This document shows positions 33,796 through 41,912 of a DNA stretch of 49,356 nt, in pieces. Made by a program: the position numbers and the translations under genes. The DNA lies in assembly GCA_900550475.1 (NCBI GenBank), contig URSA01000017.1, positions 1 through 49,356 on the forward strand, read 5' to 3'. Origin of the DNA: an uncultured Lachnospiraceae bacterium. GTDB taxonomy: Bacteria > Bacillota > Clostridia > Lachnospirales > Lachnospiraceae. Numbering within the stretch: position 1 is the first letter of the stretch; every line of letters starts with the position of its first letter. Below the pieces are notes generated by a model that saw only the letters and a program-made list of their open reading frames with translations, was not told the DNA's origin and ran no database searches.

Positions 33796-34068
33796 ATGAA
33801 CGGTCAGACTGGTGTAATCGCAATCGTGGGAGTGTGCGCACTGATTCTTCTGATGGGTGCCGTGCGGAAGAAAAAGGAATGGCTGCTCAATCTGGTTCTG
33901 CGCACGGTGCTTGGGACGCTGGCGGTTGTGACCGTGAACATGATGATGGAAACGGCGGGCATGACCGTAGTCGTGGGCGTCAATCCGGTTACGCTTTTGA
34001 CATCCGCATTTCTTGGATTTCCTGGACTTGCGGCACTTTACGGCGTGCAATTTTATAAGTTATTGTAG
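33796..34068 (+). CDS. BofA family protein, 90 aa
   Basis: Three hydrophobic segments in 90 residues (VIAIVGVCALILLMGAV, LVLRTVLGTLAVVTVNMM, NPVTLLTSAFLGFPGLAALY). The closing motif VNPVTLLTSAFLGFPG is characteristic of BofA. In Bacillus BofA holds the SpoIVFB protease inactive during pro-sigma-K processing in the forespore membrane. Its presence suggests a spore former, although BofA-like proteins also occur elsewhere. GCGGAGG is 5 nt before the ATG. Confidence 0.85.
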   Translation: MNGQTGVIAIVGVCALILLMGAVRKKKEWLLNLVLRTVLGTLAVVTVNMMMETAGMTVVVGVNPVTLLTSAFLGFPGLAALYGVQFYKLL

Positions 34069-34104
34069 AAAAGTAACAAAATTGATATTTTTTCATTTAC
34101 GCTA

Positions 34105-34133
34105 TTTACAAACATACAAAAGACGGATATAAT
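34105..34133 (+). promoter_or_regulatory. Promoter of the tad operon
   Basis: TTTACA (34105-34110), 17 nt, TATAAT (34128-34133). A ~130-nt leader follows; no other promoter of this quality was seen before 44590. Confidence 0.85.
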
Positions 34134-34202
34134 CCAGATACAGTCCCGGACGATCTGTCGGGATTCTGCAAATTCTTTTTTGCAAGGAATATTTCATTCC
34201 GA

Positions 34203-34230
34203 ATCAATTCAATCAAATCAATTCAACCAA
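34203..34230 (+). repeat. Tandem 14-bp repeat in the tad leader
   Basis: ATCAATTCAATCAA (34203-34216) is followed directly by ATCAATTCAACCAA (34217-34230), 20 nt before the Shine-Dalgarno sequence AAGGAGG. Confidence 0.7.
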
Positions 34231-34274
34231 ATGAAAATGGAAAAGAAAAAGGAGGGGGTAGCATACACATTTTA

Positions 34275-34769
34275 TTGATGCTCCTGCTGGCAGTGGCGTC
34301 CTGTTTTGATTACAGAAAACACAGGATTCCCAACGCACTGATTCTGTGCGGGTTCCTGATCGGACTGACGGTCAGGGTGATCCGGCGGATTGCGGGGCTT
34401 GGTGAAATCGGCGGCCCGGTTTTGAGGGCATTGGGAGTTTTGGTTCTGTTCTATTTCTTTTTCCGTCTCGGCATGCTGGGAGCAGGGGATGTCAAGTTGT
34501 TATCCCTTTCTGTTTTTCTGCTGGACAAGGCGGACTGCATTCCTTTTGTGGCGGCAAGTCTGATTTTTTCCGGCGTGGCGGCAGCAGGCAAGCTGCTTAT
34601 GGAGAAAAACATAAGAGAGCGTCTGGGCTATTTCTGCTCCTATGTGGCGGATGTGGCGCGCCGCGGGAAATTGCGGCTTTACCTGTCAGGAGAAAAGAAA
34701 GAAAACAGTTCCGTCCATATGGCAGGGCCCATGCTGGCGGGTTTGCTTTTCTGTACTGTTTTTTTGTAG
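34275..34769 (+). CDS. A24 prepilin peptidase (CpaA/TadV-like), 164 aa
   Basis: A polytopic membrane aspartic protease of the A24A type. FDYRKHRIPN after the first helix carries the first catalytic Asp and MLGAGDVKLLS carries the GxGD Asp. It cleaves and methylates the Flp prepilin. A ~45-residue soluble segment before the last helix is longer than usual. The start is uncertain: AAGGAGGGGG (about 34249-34258) is well placed for the ATA at 34263, which is not a normal start; TTG 34275 and ATG 34278 are the first standard choices but lie 17-20 nt away. First gene of the tad operon. Confidence 0.85.
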   Translation: MMLLLAVASCFDYRKHRIPNALILCGFLIGLTVRVIRRIAGLGEIGGPVLRALGVLVLFYFFFRLGMLGAGDVKLLSLSVFLLDKADCIPFVAASLIFSGVAAAGKLLMEKNIRERLGYFCSYVADVARRGKLRLYLSGEKKENSSVHMAGPMLAGLLFCTVFL

Positions 34770-34791
34770 CGTTGGCGGAAAGGAGAAAAAA

Positions 34792-35793
34792 TTGAAAAAG
34801 AAAATATTGGCACTATGCGACAGTGAGGCGGACTATCTGGAGGGAATGGCGGATTTTCTGGAAAAAAGAGAGGATTCCCCATTTGAGCTGCACACTTATT
34901 CGGACGCGGGGAAACTGTTGGACTTCGGAAAGCGGGAGCGGATCGAAATGCTTCTGGTTGCGGAGTCCGACTATACCTACGAGGTGTCGGCGTTAGACAC
35001 CGGAAAGACGATCCTGCTCAATGAGAGCGGCACGGTACAGGATGGGCTGCGCAACATTGACAAATACCAGAAGGCGGAGCGGGTGTGGCAGGAGCTTCTG
35101 GACAGCTATGCCGCCATGCTCTCCGGGGATACAAGACTTGTGGGAAGGGAAAAACGGGCAAAGATCATCGGACTGTATTCGCCGGTGCGGCGCTGCCTGC
35201 AAACCTCATTTGCCCTGACGCTGGGACAGGAGCTTGCAAAGATCAGAAAGACTCTGTACCTGAGCTTTGAGCATTATACGGGGTGGAACCAGCTTCTGGA
35301 CAAGGGAGTCAGGGGGGATCTGGCGGCGCTGTTGTACTTTGCAAAGGAGCAGGGGGAAAAATTCTACTGTCATTTGCAGTCGTTTACCCTGAAAATCGGT
35401 CAGTTAAATTATGTGCCGCCCGTCTATGCGGGACAGAACCTGATCTATGTGCGCGCCACCGAATGGCAGGAGCTGATCGAAAAAATTGCAGCGCTTGGCG
35501 GATACGACTACATCATACTGGATCTGAGTGAGAGCATTCAGGGAACCTTTGAGATTCTCAATATGTGCGACAGAATCTACACCATCATAGGCGAGGATGA
35601 TCACGCCAGAGCAAAGCTGGCACAGTATGAGGAACTGCTTGCGGCGTACTCCTATGAGGCGGTTCTGGAAAAGACCAGCAGGCAGCTTCTGCCGCATTTT
35701 GACCGTCTTCCGGAGCGGATCGAGCAGTATACCAGATCGGATCTGGCGGAATACATCCGCAGGCTGATACGGGAAGAACTGGAGGCGGCGTGA
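34792..35793 (+). CDS. TadZ/CpaE-like atypical ParA protein, 333 aa
   Basis: An N-terminal receiver-like domain (about 1-110) is followed by a ParA/MinD-like fold. The Walker A position reads IGLYSPVRRCLQTSFALTLG, so the Lys and Gly residues of a working P-loop are missing. IILDLSESIQGTFEI corresponds to the later Asp motif. TadZ proteins of this kind act as polar localisation hubs for the Tad pilus and need not hydrolyse ATP. TTG 34792 follows AAAGGAG. The next gene starts inside its stop (TGATG). Confidence 0.85.
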   Translation: MKKKILALCDSEADYLEGMADFLEKREDSPFELHTYSDAGKLLDFGKRERIEMLLVAESDYTYEVSALDTGKTILLNESGTVQDGLRNIDKYQKAERVWQELLDSYAAMLSGDTRLVGREKRAKIIGLYSPVRRCLQTSFALTLGQELAKIRKTLYLSFEHYTGWNQLLDKGVRGDLAALLYFAKEQGEKFYCHLQSFTLKIGQLNYVPPVYAGQNLIYVRATEWQELIEKIAALGGYDYIILDLSESIQGTFEILNMCDRIYTIIGEDDHARAKLAQYEELLAAYSYEAVLEKTSRQLLPHFDRLPERIEQYTRSDLAEYIRRLIREELEAA

Positions 35794-37019
35794 TGGCGGC
35801 GAAGAAGGATGAGATCAAGAGGGAGCTGGAGCAGCGTGTACTGGAAATGATGGATTATTCCAGAGAAACCTCGGATGAGGAAGTGTGTGATATGATAGAT
35901 CAACTGTTTATGCGGGAGGAAAGTCTCCGCCTCTGCACCGTGGAGGAACGCAGACAGTTGAAAAAGGATATTTTCTGTGCGCTGCGCCGGTTGGATATCC
36001 TGCAAAATCTGTTGGAGGATAAGGAGGTGACGGAAATTATGATCAATGGACCCTCCCATCTGTTTGCGGAGCGGAGCGGAAGACTGGAAAAACTGGAGGA
36101 ACAGTTTGAATCGGCGGACAGGCTCCTTCAGATTATTCAGAAGATCGTGGCAGGCTGCAACCGCTCGGTCAACGAGGCGTCCCCCATTGTGGATGCAAGG
36201 CTGCCGGACGGAAGCCGTGTCAATGTGGTGCTTGCGCCCGTTGCCATCAATGGCCCGATTGTCACCATACGCCGATTTTCCGACAAACCGGTCACAATGG
36301 AGCAGCTGCTTTCATGGGGCAGTATCACGGAGGAGGCAGTCTGCCTGTTACAAAAGCTTGTCCGGGCGAAGTACAACATTTTTATCAGCGGCGGCACGGG
36401 ATCCGGGAAAACCACTTTCTTAAACGCTTTATCGGCGTTCATACCCTCCGATGAGCGCATCATTACAATCGAGGACAGCGCGGAGCTGCAGATCCGGGGG
36501 ATTGATAACCTGATCCGCATGGAGACCCGCAACGAAAATGTGGAGGGCTGCCATGCCATTTCCATCCGGGAACTGATCCGCGCATCGCTCAGAATGCGGC
36601 CTGACCGGATCATTGTGGGGGAGGTGCGCGGCAGCGAGGCGGTGGATATGATGACCGCGTTCAACACAGGGCACGACGGATCCATGTCCACGGGACATGC
36701 CAACAGCGCCATGGATATGCTCAGCCGTTTGCAGACCATGATCCTCATGGGAATGGAGCTGCCGCTTGACGCGGTCAGGCAGCAGATTGCCTCGGCAATC
36801 GATGTGATCGTGCATCTGGGCAGATTGCGGGATAAGAGCCGCAAGGTTCTGGAGATTACGGAGGTGGACGGCTATGTGGAGGGAGAGATCCGGCTTCGGA
36901 CGCTGTATCGCTTCCGGGAGAGCGGAACGGATGAGGAGGGCAGAGTATGCGGAGAATTGGTCAGGGAAGGGGAGATCAGACATGATCAGAAGCTTAAGGC
37001 GGCGGGTATTTCGGTATAG
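35793..37019 (+). CDS. TadA/CpaF secretion ATPase, 408 aa
   Basis: An N-terminal helical domain is followed by a type II/IV secretion ATPase core: EIMINGPSHLFAERSG, Walker A SGGTGSGKTTF (Lys206), TIEDSAELQI, Walker B region MRPDRIIVGEVRGSEAVDMM and the His-box TGHDGSMSTGHANS. It forms the hexameric motor for Flp pilus assembly at the inner face of the membrane. Length and motifs are normal. It overlaps tadZ by one base and its end overlaps tadB by 38 bp. Confidence 0.96.
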   Translation: MAAKKDEIKRELEQRVLEMMDYSRETSDEEVCDMIDQLFMREESLRLCTVEERRQLKKDIFCALRRLDILQNLLEDKEVTEIMINGPSHLFAERSGRLEKLEEQFESADRLLQIIQKIVAGCNRSVNEASPIVDARLPDGSRVNVVLAPVAINGPIVTIRRFSDKPVTMEQLLSWGSITEEAVCLLQKLVRAKYNIFISGGTGSGKTTFLNALSAFIPSDERIITIEDSAELQIRGIDNLIRMETRNENVEGCHAISIRELIRASLRMRPDRIIVGEVRGSEAVDMMTAFNTGHDGSMSTGHANSAMDMLSRLQTMILMGMELPLDAVRQQIASAIDVIVHLGRLRDKSRKVLEITEVDGYVEGEIRLRTLYRFRESGTDEEGRVCGELVREGEIRHDQKLKAAGISV

Positions 37020-37800
37020 GCAGCAGAAAATCCGTTTTTTGAAAGCGGAAGAAAGGGGAGCGCCGGACTATGGGGTCTATTTCTTCAAGGGGAGCGAAAA
37101 ACTGGCATATTCCATTTTATGTGTATTGCTTATGGGATTTCTGGCGATCTTCTTTTACAGAAGCTGCCGGGCGCTGCCACTCCTTGCGCCGGTTGGGGCA
37201 GTCGCATACCTCTCCATGCAAAAGGAGAAGGGCATAAGCAGGAAACGGAAGCTGGAACTGGAGTTCAAGGACTGCATTCAACTGACGGCTGCAAACCTGA
37301 GGGCGGGCTACTCGGTGGAAAATGCCTTTATGGAATGTGAGAAGGATATGATGGCACTTTACGGGCAATCGGGTCTCATGGTAAGGGAACTGAGGCGGAT
37401 CCGGAAAGGGCTTTGCAATAATATTCCTCTGGAGCAGCAGTTGTCCGATCTGGGACAGAGAAGCGCAAGCGACCATATCCGCGAGTTTTCCGAGGTGTTT
37501 GCAATCGGCAGATTGTGCGGCGGAAATCTGCCTCGGATCATACAGACCACGGCGGGACAGATCGCGGAGGAAATATCGCTGAAACAGGAAATACTCACCA
37601 CCGTAAGCGGCAAGAAGCTGGAGCATAAAATCATGACGATCATACCCTTTTGCATGATGGGCTACATAGAGGTATCCAATCCGGGCTTCTTCGATGTCCT
37701 ATATCACAATCTGCTCGGATACGTTGTTATGACGGCAAGTCTGGCGGTCTATCTGGCGGCATGGCGTCTGGGGAAAAAGATATGCAGGATTACGGTCTGA
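36982..37800 (+). CDS. TadB-like pilus platform protein, 272 aa
   Basis: Two N-terminal membrane helices (about 37-70) are followed by a T2SF/GspF cytosolic domain (ELEFKDCIQLTAANLRAGYS, FSEVFAIGRLCGGNLPRIIQ, TTAGQIAEEISLKQEILTTV) and a C-terminal helix pair. It forms the inner-membrane platform with TadC and contacts the TadA ATPase. The start overlaps tadA by 38 bp, with AAGGGGAG 6 nt before the ATG. Typical length. Confidence 0.9.
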   Translation: MIRSLRRRVFRYRQQKIRFLKAEERGAPDYGVYFFKGSEKLAYSILCVLLMGFLAIFFYRSCRALPLLAPVGAVAYLSMQKEKGISRKRKLELEFKDCIQLTAANLRAGYSVENAFMECEKDMMALYGQSGLMVRELRRIRKGLCNNIPLEQQLSDLGQRSASDHIREFSEVFAIGRLCGGNLPRIIQTTAGQIAEEISLKQEILTTVSGKKLEHKIMTIIPFCMMGYIEVSNPGFFDVLYHNLLGYVVMTASLAVYLAAWRLGKKICRITV

Positions 37801-37818
37801 CGGGGGAGGAGGAAAACC

Positions 37819-39111
37819 ATGCTGTATGGGGTGCTGTTTGCGGGGCTGGGGGTCATGCTGCTCGCTCTGCGGAGTGGGGGGAGCCTGCGGTACAGGGCGG
37901 AAACGCTGCTGAGGGAAAGGACAAACGGGAGGGTTACATTTGGTCTGTTATATCGGTCCGCCCTGATTTTGTGGGCGGCAAGTGTGCTGGCACTGGCACT
38001 CTGGGTGGGGGAAAGTAGTGCCTCCGTCATTACGGACAATGGCGGCATCCTGCGGGAGGAGCGGGGCGGGAAGTCCCTGACGGCGCATCTGTATGCCGAA
38101 ACAGAGAATGGTGAAAGGGTCAATGTGGAGGCGGAAATTGCCCCAAGGCGCTACGGGCAGGAAAAACTGGCAGAGCTTTTTGAGGCAATGGTGGGGGAAC
38201 TGGAACAACAGGCGTTGGGGGAAAATAAGGAGTGGGAGCGTATCACGGAGGATCTGAGATTATCCGACAGTGTGGAAGGCTACCCCTTTCTATTGGAGTG
38301 GTCCTGTAGCCCATACGGACTTGTTTCTTCCGATGGTAGGGTGACGGTGCCGGATCAGCCTGCGGCGGCAAAGATTTCGGTCAAAGCGGCTTACGACGGA
38401 TTTGAAGGAGAGTATTTCTTTGACGCGGTGATCTGTCCCCGGAAAAAAGAAACATCACTGGAAGGCAGAGTGCAGGAGGCGCTCCGACTGGCAATCGAAG
38501 CGCAGCCGGAAGCGGAGGAGGTGCTTCTTCCGAAGGTAATTGACGGAGAAAACGTGATCTGGACGGAGGAGAGGGAGTACAGCAGCCCGGCAATTCTGCT
38601 TCTGGGTGCGTGCGCTGCCGTGTGCGCCTGCATATTTGCCGTGAAGGAGAAGGAAAACCGGCAAAAGGAAAAGCGGGAAAAAATGGAGGCGGCATACGGG
38701 ACAATCGTGGGGAAATTGAGCCTTTATCTGGAGGCGGGCCTGAACGTAAGGGGAGCGTGGGAAAAAATTACGCAGGAGGGGAGGGAGAATCCGATTTATG
38801 AGGAAATGCAGATCACTGTCAGGGAAATGGAAGGAGGGATCGGGGAGGCGGAGGCATACGAGCGGTTTGGAAAAAGAGTCCTTTTGCAGAGGTACGTGCG
38901 GCTGGGGACACTTCTGGTGCAGAATCTGCAAAAGGGAAATGCGGCGCTTTTGGTACAGCTTCATCAGGAGGTGCTGCTGTCCGGGGAGGAGCTTGCCGCA
39001 TCGGTGAGGCGGAAAGGGGAGGAAATCAGCACAAAGCTGCTTCTGCCCATGATGCTTTTTCTGGGAATCGTTATGGTCTGGATCATGATTCCCGCATTTT
39101 TGGCATTATAG
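37819..39111 (+). CDS. TadC-like platform protein with an inserted extracytoplasmic domain, 430 aa
   Basis: Membrane helices lie at about 3-20 and 48-65. A hydrophilic domain of ~190 residues (about 68-255; SASVITDNGGILREERGGKS, SPYGLVSSDGRVTVPDQPA) then precedes another membrane helix (256-276). The C-terminal third is a T2SF-type helical domain (AAYGTIVGKLSLYLEAGLNV, GNAALLVQLHQEVL) ending in a hydrophobic helix. Ordinary TadC is about 300 residues without the extra domain. If the topology is right, the domain faces outside and could contact the growing pilus or the wall. GGGGGAGGAGG precedes the ATG. Confidence 0.8.
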   Translation: MLYGVLFAGLGVMLLALRSGGSLRYRAETLLRERTNGRVTFGLLYRSALILWAASVLALALWVGESSASVITDNGGILREERGGKSLTAHLYAETENGERVNVEAEIAPRRYGQEKLAELFEAMVGELEQQALGENKEWERITEDLRLSDSVEGYPFLLEWSCSPYGLVSSDGRVTVPDQPAAAKISVKAAYDGFEGEYFFDAVICPRKKETSLEGRVQEALRLAIEAQPEAEEVLLPKVIDGENVIWTEEREYSSPAILLLGACAAVCACIFAVKEKENRQKEKREKMEAAYGTIVGKLSLYLEAGLNVRGAWEKITQEGRENPIYEEMQITVREMEGGIGEAEAYERFGKRVLLQRYVRLGTLLVQNLQKGNAALLVQLHQEVLLSGEELAASVRRKGEEISTKLLLPMMLFLGIVMVWIMIPAFLAL

Positions 39112-39121
39112 GGAAAAAACG

Positions 39122-39194
39122 CACGAGATTTGTGTCTGCGCGCACTTGACACAGACTCGTTATGCAAAAAATGTGCGCAGAAATGGAGAAAAGA
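39122..39194 (+). repeat. Two-hairpin leader repeat, copy B (before flp)
   Basis: Contains CACGAGATTTGTGTCTGCGC, facing TTGACACAGACTCG, then TTATGC, a spacer and TGTGCGCAGAAATGGAG, which is the Shine-Dalgarno sequence of the flp gene. The A/T-rich first hairpin of copies A and C is absent. Confidence 0.85.
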
Positions 39195-39383
39195 ATGGAG
39201 AGAAAAACAAAAGGATTGAAAACATGGAAAGATTTCCTGCGGGAGGAGGACGGCATGGGAACGGTGGAGATCATTCTGATCATCGTGGTTCTGGTTGGAC
39301 TTGTCATTCTGTTCAAGTCGCAGATTACGGAGATTGTGGAGTCTCTCTTTGACAAGATCACCTCCAAGACGGATCGCCTGTAA
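39195..39383 (+). CDS. Flp-type pilin, 62 aa
   Basis: A short basic leader of ~21 residues ends at EEDG. The mature protein would begin MGTVEIILIIVVLVGLVILF, with the conserved Glu at position 5 and a single long hydrophobic helix. This is the class III (A24) signal cut by the operon's prepilin peptidases. It is the major pilus subunit by position and size. Start 39195 follows GGAG of the leader repeat by 6 nt. It is expressed between tadC and the DUF5702 gene. Confidence 0.88.
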   Translation: MERKTKGLKTWKDFLREEDGMGTVEIILIIVVLVGLVILFKSQITEIVESLFDKITSKTDRL

Positions 39384-39386
39384 GAA

Positions 39387-39471
39387 GATTGAAAAACAGA
39401 ATTTTTCAATCACGAGATTTGTGTCTGCGCGTGCTTGACACAAACGCACTATGCGCAGAAATGGAGAAAAT
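39387..39471 (+). repeat. Two-hairpin leader repeat, copy C (before the DUF5702 gene)
   Basis: GATTGAAAAAC, AGA, ATTTTTCAATC, then CACGAGATTTGTGTCTGCGC facing TTGACACAAACGC, then TATGCGCAGAAATGGAG directly before the ATG. Nearly identical to copy A over the first 45 bases. Confidence 0.88.
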
Positions 39472-40914
39472 ATGGAGAAACGATGTACGGAGGCGGGAGG
39501 CTATCTGACGCTGTTTCTCACGCTGATCCTGACAGCCATGATGTCACTCTGCCTTGCGCTGATCACCGGCGCGAGGGAGAGCACCGGAAAGATGGCGGCG
39601 GAATATGTGACGGATATTGCCATGAACAGCGTGCTGGCGGAGTACCATAGGGAGCTTCTGGAGCAGTATGACCTGTTTTTTGTGGACACGACTTACGGGA
39701 CGGAGCATGCCGACTACAAGAATACAGAGGAGCATTTAAAGGAATACGCCGCGATGAATTTGGGAGAAAAGGGGATTTTTCTTTCCGTCCTGTACCGGGA
39801 TCCGCTCAAGATGGAGGTGGATGAGGTAAAGATTACAGAACTGGCAGCGGCGACGGATCAGGAGGGAAAGGTTCTGCGCAGGCAGGCAGTGGAGGTCATG
39901 CTGCAAAAGATGGGGCTCGGTTATCTGGATGCTGTGAGCGAGTGGCTTTCCGTGGTGGAAGCCTACGGTCTTGACAGCCGTGACATTCTGGCTGAGGAGG
40001 AGAGTGCCTCCGCGGCATTGATGGAATGGGATGGTGATTTGGTCGATACGCCGGAGGGGGAAAAGGAGATTCATATAGACCTGCCGGGAGAGGAAATTGT
40101 GTCCATGTGGAAGAAGGGGATTCTGAATTTTGTGGTGGAGGAACCGGAAAAGCTCTCTGCAAAGGCAATCGGAGAGGATAAATATGTCTCCCGGCGGACA
40201 CCTTTGGAGGGGACGGGACTTCCCGGGGTAATCGAATTTGAAGACAATTGGATGGAGCAGCTTCTCTTCCATGAGTACATACTGGAATATACAGGGCGGT
40301 ACGGACAGGAAAAGGCGGGAGGCTTCCTGCAATATCAGACGGAGTATATTCTTTGCGGTAAGCAGTCGGATCTGGAGAATCTGAAGGGCGTCGTAAAACG
40401 GCTCCTATTGTTTCGGGGAGCCGCCGATCTCACCTACCTTTCTTCCGATAAGGAGAAGATGCAGATGTTAAAGGTGGCATCGGAATTGCTGGCGGCTCTT
40501 GTGGGCGCGCCGGAGCTGGCGGATACCTTCAAGACCTTTCTTACGGCAATCTGGGCGATGGCGGAGGCTATCTATGATGTGGAGCAGCTTTTAAAGGGAA
40601 ATCGTATCCCTCTGCTTAAGGAGAAAAAGGATTGGCATTATGATCTCGGTGCAATCATGGATTTTTCATGGGTACGGGGCAGTGATAAGGGAAGAGGTCT
40701 GTGTTATGCAGACTATCTGCGGATTTTTTTGTGCCTTCAGGAAAAGAAAACAACCTCCTACCGGCTGATGGACATTATGGAAATGGACATCAGACAGACT
40801 CCCGGAAACCACCTTTTCAGAATGGACGCCTGTATCGACAGCCTGAAAGCGGACATACAGTATGTCACCCGAGACAGAAGAACATATATTGTGACGCGCA
40901 GATACGGATATTGA
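39472..40914 (+). CDS. DUF5702-like tad-operon protein, 480 aa
   Basis: A short basic N-terminus and one membrane helix (about 8-30, GGYLTLFLTLILTAMMSLCL) resemble a pseudopilin-like anchor. They are followed by a large extracytoplasmic domain with MNSVLAEYHRELLEQYDLFF and a Tyr-rich C-terminus (YADYLRIFLCLQEKKTTSYR). This pattern matches the DUF5702 proteins I recall from Gram-positive tad loci; they may be large minor pilins or pilus-assembly factors. ATG 39472 follows GGAG of leader repeat C. The next gene follows a 150-nt structured leader. Confidence 0.82.
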   Translation: MEKRCTEAGGYLTLFLTLILTAMMSLCLALITGARESTGKMAAEYVTDIAMNSVLAEYHRELLEQYDLFFVDTTYGTEHADYKNTEEHLKEYAAMNLGEKGIFLSVLYRDPLKMEVDEVKITELAAATDQEGKVLRRQAVEVMLQKMGLGYLDAVSEWLSVVEAYGLDSRDILAEEESASAALMEWDGDLVDTPEGEKEIHIDLPGEEIVSMWKKGILNFVVEEPEKLSAKAIGEDKYVSRRTPLEGTGLPGVIEFEDNWMEQLLFHEYILEYTGRYGQEKAGGFLQYQTEYILCGKQSDLENLKGVVKRLLLFRGAADLTYLSSDKEKMQMLKVASELLAALVGAPELADTFKTFLTAIWAMAEAIYDVEQLLKGNRIPLLKEKKDWHYDLGAIMDFSWVRGSDKGRGLCYADYLRIFLCLQEKKTTSYRLMDIMEMDIRQTPGNHLFRMDACIDSLKADIQYVTRDRRTYIVTRRYGY

Positions 40915-40930
40915 GAGGAAAAGAGAGCAG

Positions 40931-41067
40931 GGGTGTCTTCTTCACGGAAGCAACACCGAACATTCACGAAAAACCTTCTCACAGTGGAGCGCAATCCGGG
41001 AGGGATCACCCCAAAACCTCCAATAGTAATGAAAACAGAGCAAATTATTTTCGTGGAGGAGACACCC
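40931..41067 (+). promoter_or_regulatory. Structured leader that sequesters the ribosome binding site of the pseudopilin gene
   Basis: GGGTGTCTTCTTCACGGAAG (40931-40950) pairs without a break with TTTCGTGGAGGAGACACCC and one more U (41048-41067). It is a 20-bp stem with four G-U pairs and no mismatch. The 3' arm contains the Shine-Dalgarno sequence GGAGGAG and ends at the ATG. The 5' arm can instead fold locally: GGTGT-CTTC with GAAG-CA-ACACC (40947-40957). GGAGG (40999-41003) can pair with CCTCC (41017-41021) inside the loop. This looks like a two-state translational switch; an inverted-repeat mobile element is the main alternative. No known riboswitch consensus was recognised. Confidence 0.65.
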
Positions 41068-41898
41068 ATGCTTTCTGCTTTTTCAATCTCTTATAAGAAG
41101 AAAAAGGACATGCAGGCATCCATGACACTGGAGGCAGCCATAGCGTTACCGCTCTTTTTGTTTTTCTTTCTGAATCTGCTGTATATCATTGAAATTTACC
41201 GGCTGCAGGGAACACTTTTGTATTCGCTGAGAGAAGTGGGACAAACCCTGAGTGTATACGCATATGCGTATGACAGGATCATGGATCCCGAGGACGATTC
41301 CGGGATAGAGGCGTTCATAGAGGATGCCGCCTTTTCCTATCTTTATGTCAAAGGGCGTGTGGAAAAGCTTGCCGGGGAGGCGTATTTGGACGGCAGTCCT
41401 CTGATGGAAGGAAAGGAGGGGATTATATATCTGGATTCCTCCATCATGCAGGATGGGGATCGGATCGATCTGGTTTTGAGCTACCGTGCATCTCCTCTCA
41501 TAGAGCTTGCCGGCTTTGGGTCGGCGTGGTTTCACAGCAGGTATTACGGCAGGGCGTGGACGGGTTATCAGGTGGATGGGGAAGTGGGGGAGGCGGAGAG
41601 CTATGTATATGTGGCGGAGCATGCCTCGGTCTACCATACGGACAGAGACTGCACCCACCTCGGACTTGCGGTGCGGGAGTGCCGGGCGTGGGAAATTGCC
41701 GGTCTGCGGAATGAGTACGGAAGCCGTTATACCGCCTGTGAAAAATGCGGTGTAGTGGAGGGCAGCGTGTACTATGTTGCCACATTTGGGGAGCGCTATC
41801 ACGGGCGTGTGGATTGCAGCGGGTTAAAACGAACCGTTCACAGAATGAAAAGAGCGGAAGCGGAAAGGCGGTATGAGAGGTGTTCACGCTGTGGATAG
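41068..41898 (+). CDS. TadE-like pseudopilin with two Cys/His modules, 276 aa
   Basis: A basic leader precedes MQASMTLEAAIALPLFLFFF, a TadE-type N-terminus with Glu after the cleavage region. A ~140-residue extracytoplasmic domain follows. The C-terminal ~95 residues hold two copies of a module: VYVAEHASVYHTDRDCTHL...YTACEKCG, then VYYVATFGERYHGRVDCSGL...YERCSRCG. Each has YHxxxxC followed by CxxC, like the small Ada-like metal-binding domains found on some secreted nucleases. It may bind zinc or form disulfides. Start 41068 follows GGAGGAG. The frame is open back to GTG 40933, so a longer product cannot be fully excluded. Confidence 0.8.
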   Translation: MLSAFSISYKKKKDMQASMTLEAAIALPLFLFFFLNLLYIIEIYRLQGTLLYSLREVGQTLSVYAYAYDRIMDPEDDSGIEAFIEDAAFSYLYVKGRVEKLAGEAYLDGSPLMEGKEGIIYLDSSIMQDGDRIDLVLSYRASPLIELAGFGSAWFHSRYYGRAWTGYQVDGEVGEAESYVYVAEHASVYHTDRDCTHLGLAVRECRAWEIAGLRNEYGSRYTACEKCGVVEGSVYYVATFGERYHGRVDCSGLKRTVHRMKRAEAERRYERCSRCG

Positions 41899-41912
41899 GA
41901 GGAGATTGGCTT

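Noticed and set aside
34775..35793. Working ParA/MinD ATPase
   Set aside because: The Walker A position reads SPVRRCLQTSF without the required Lys and Gly residues, so it is called TadZ-like and atypical.
40933..41067. Longer pseudopilin starting at GTG 40933
   Set aside because: The extra 45 residues look unlike a class III signal and put a basic, Pro-rich stretch before it; GGAGGAG at 41055 fits ATG 41068 much better. Kept as an alternative in the entry.
40931..41067. Cyclic di-GMP, THF or ZTP riboswitch
   Set aside because: The conserved bases of these classes were looked for and not found; only the pairing pattern supports a switch.
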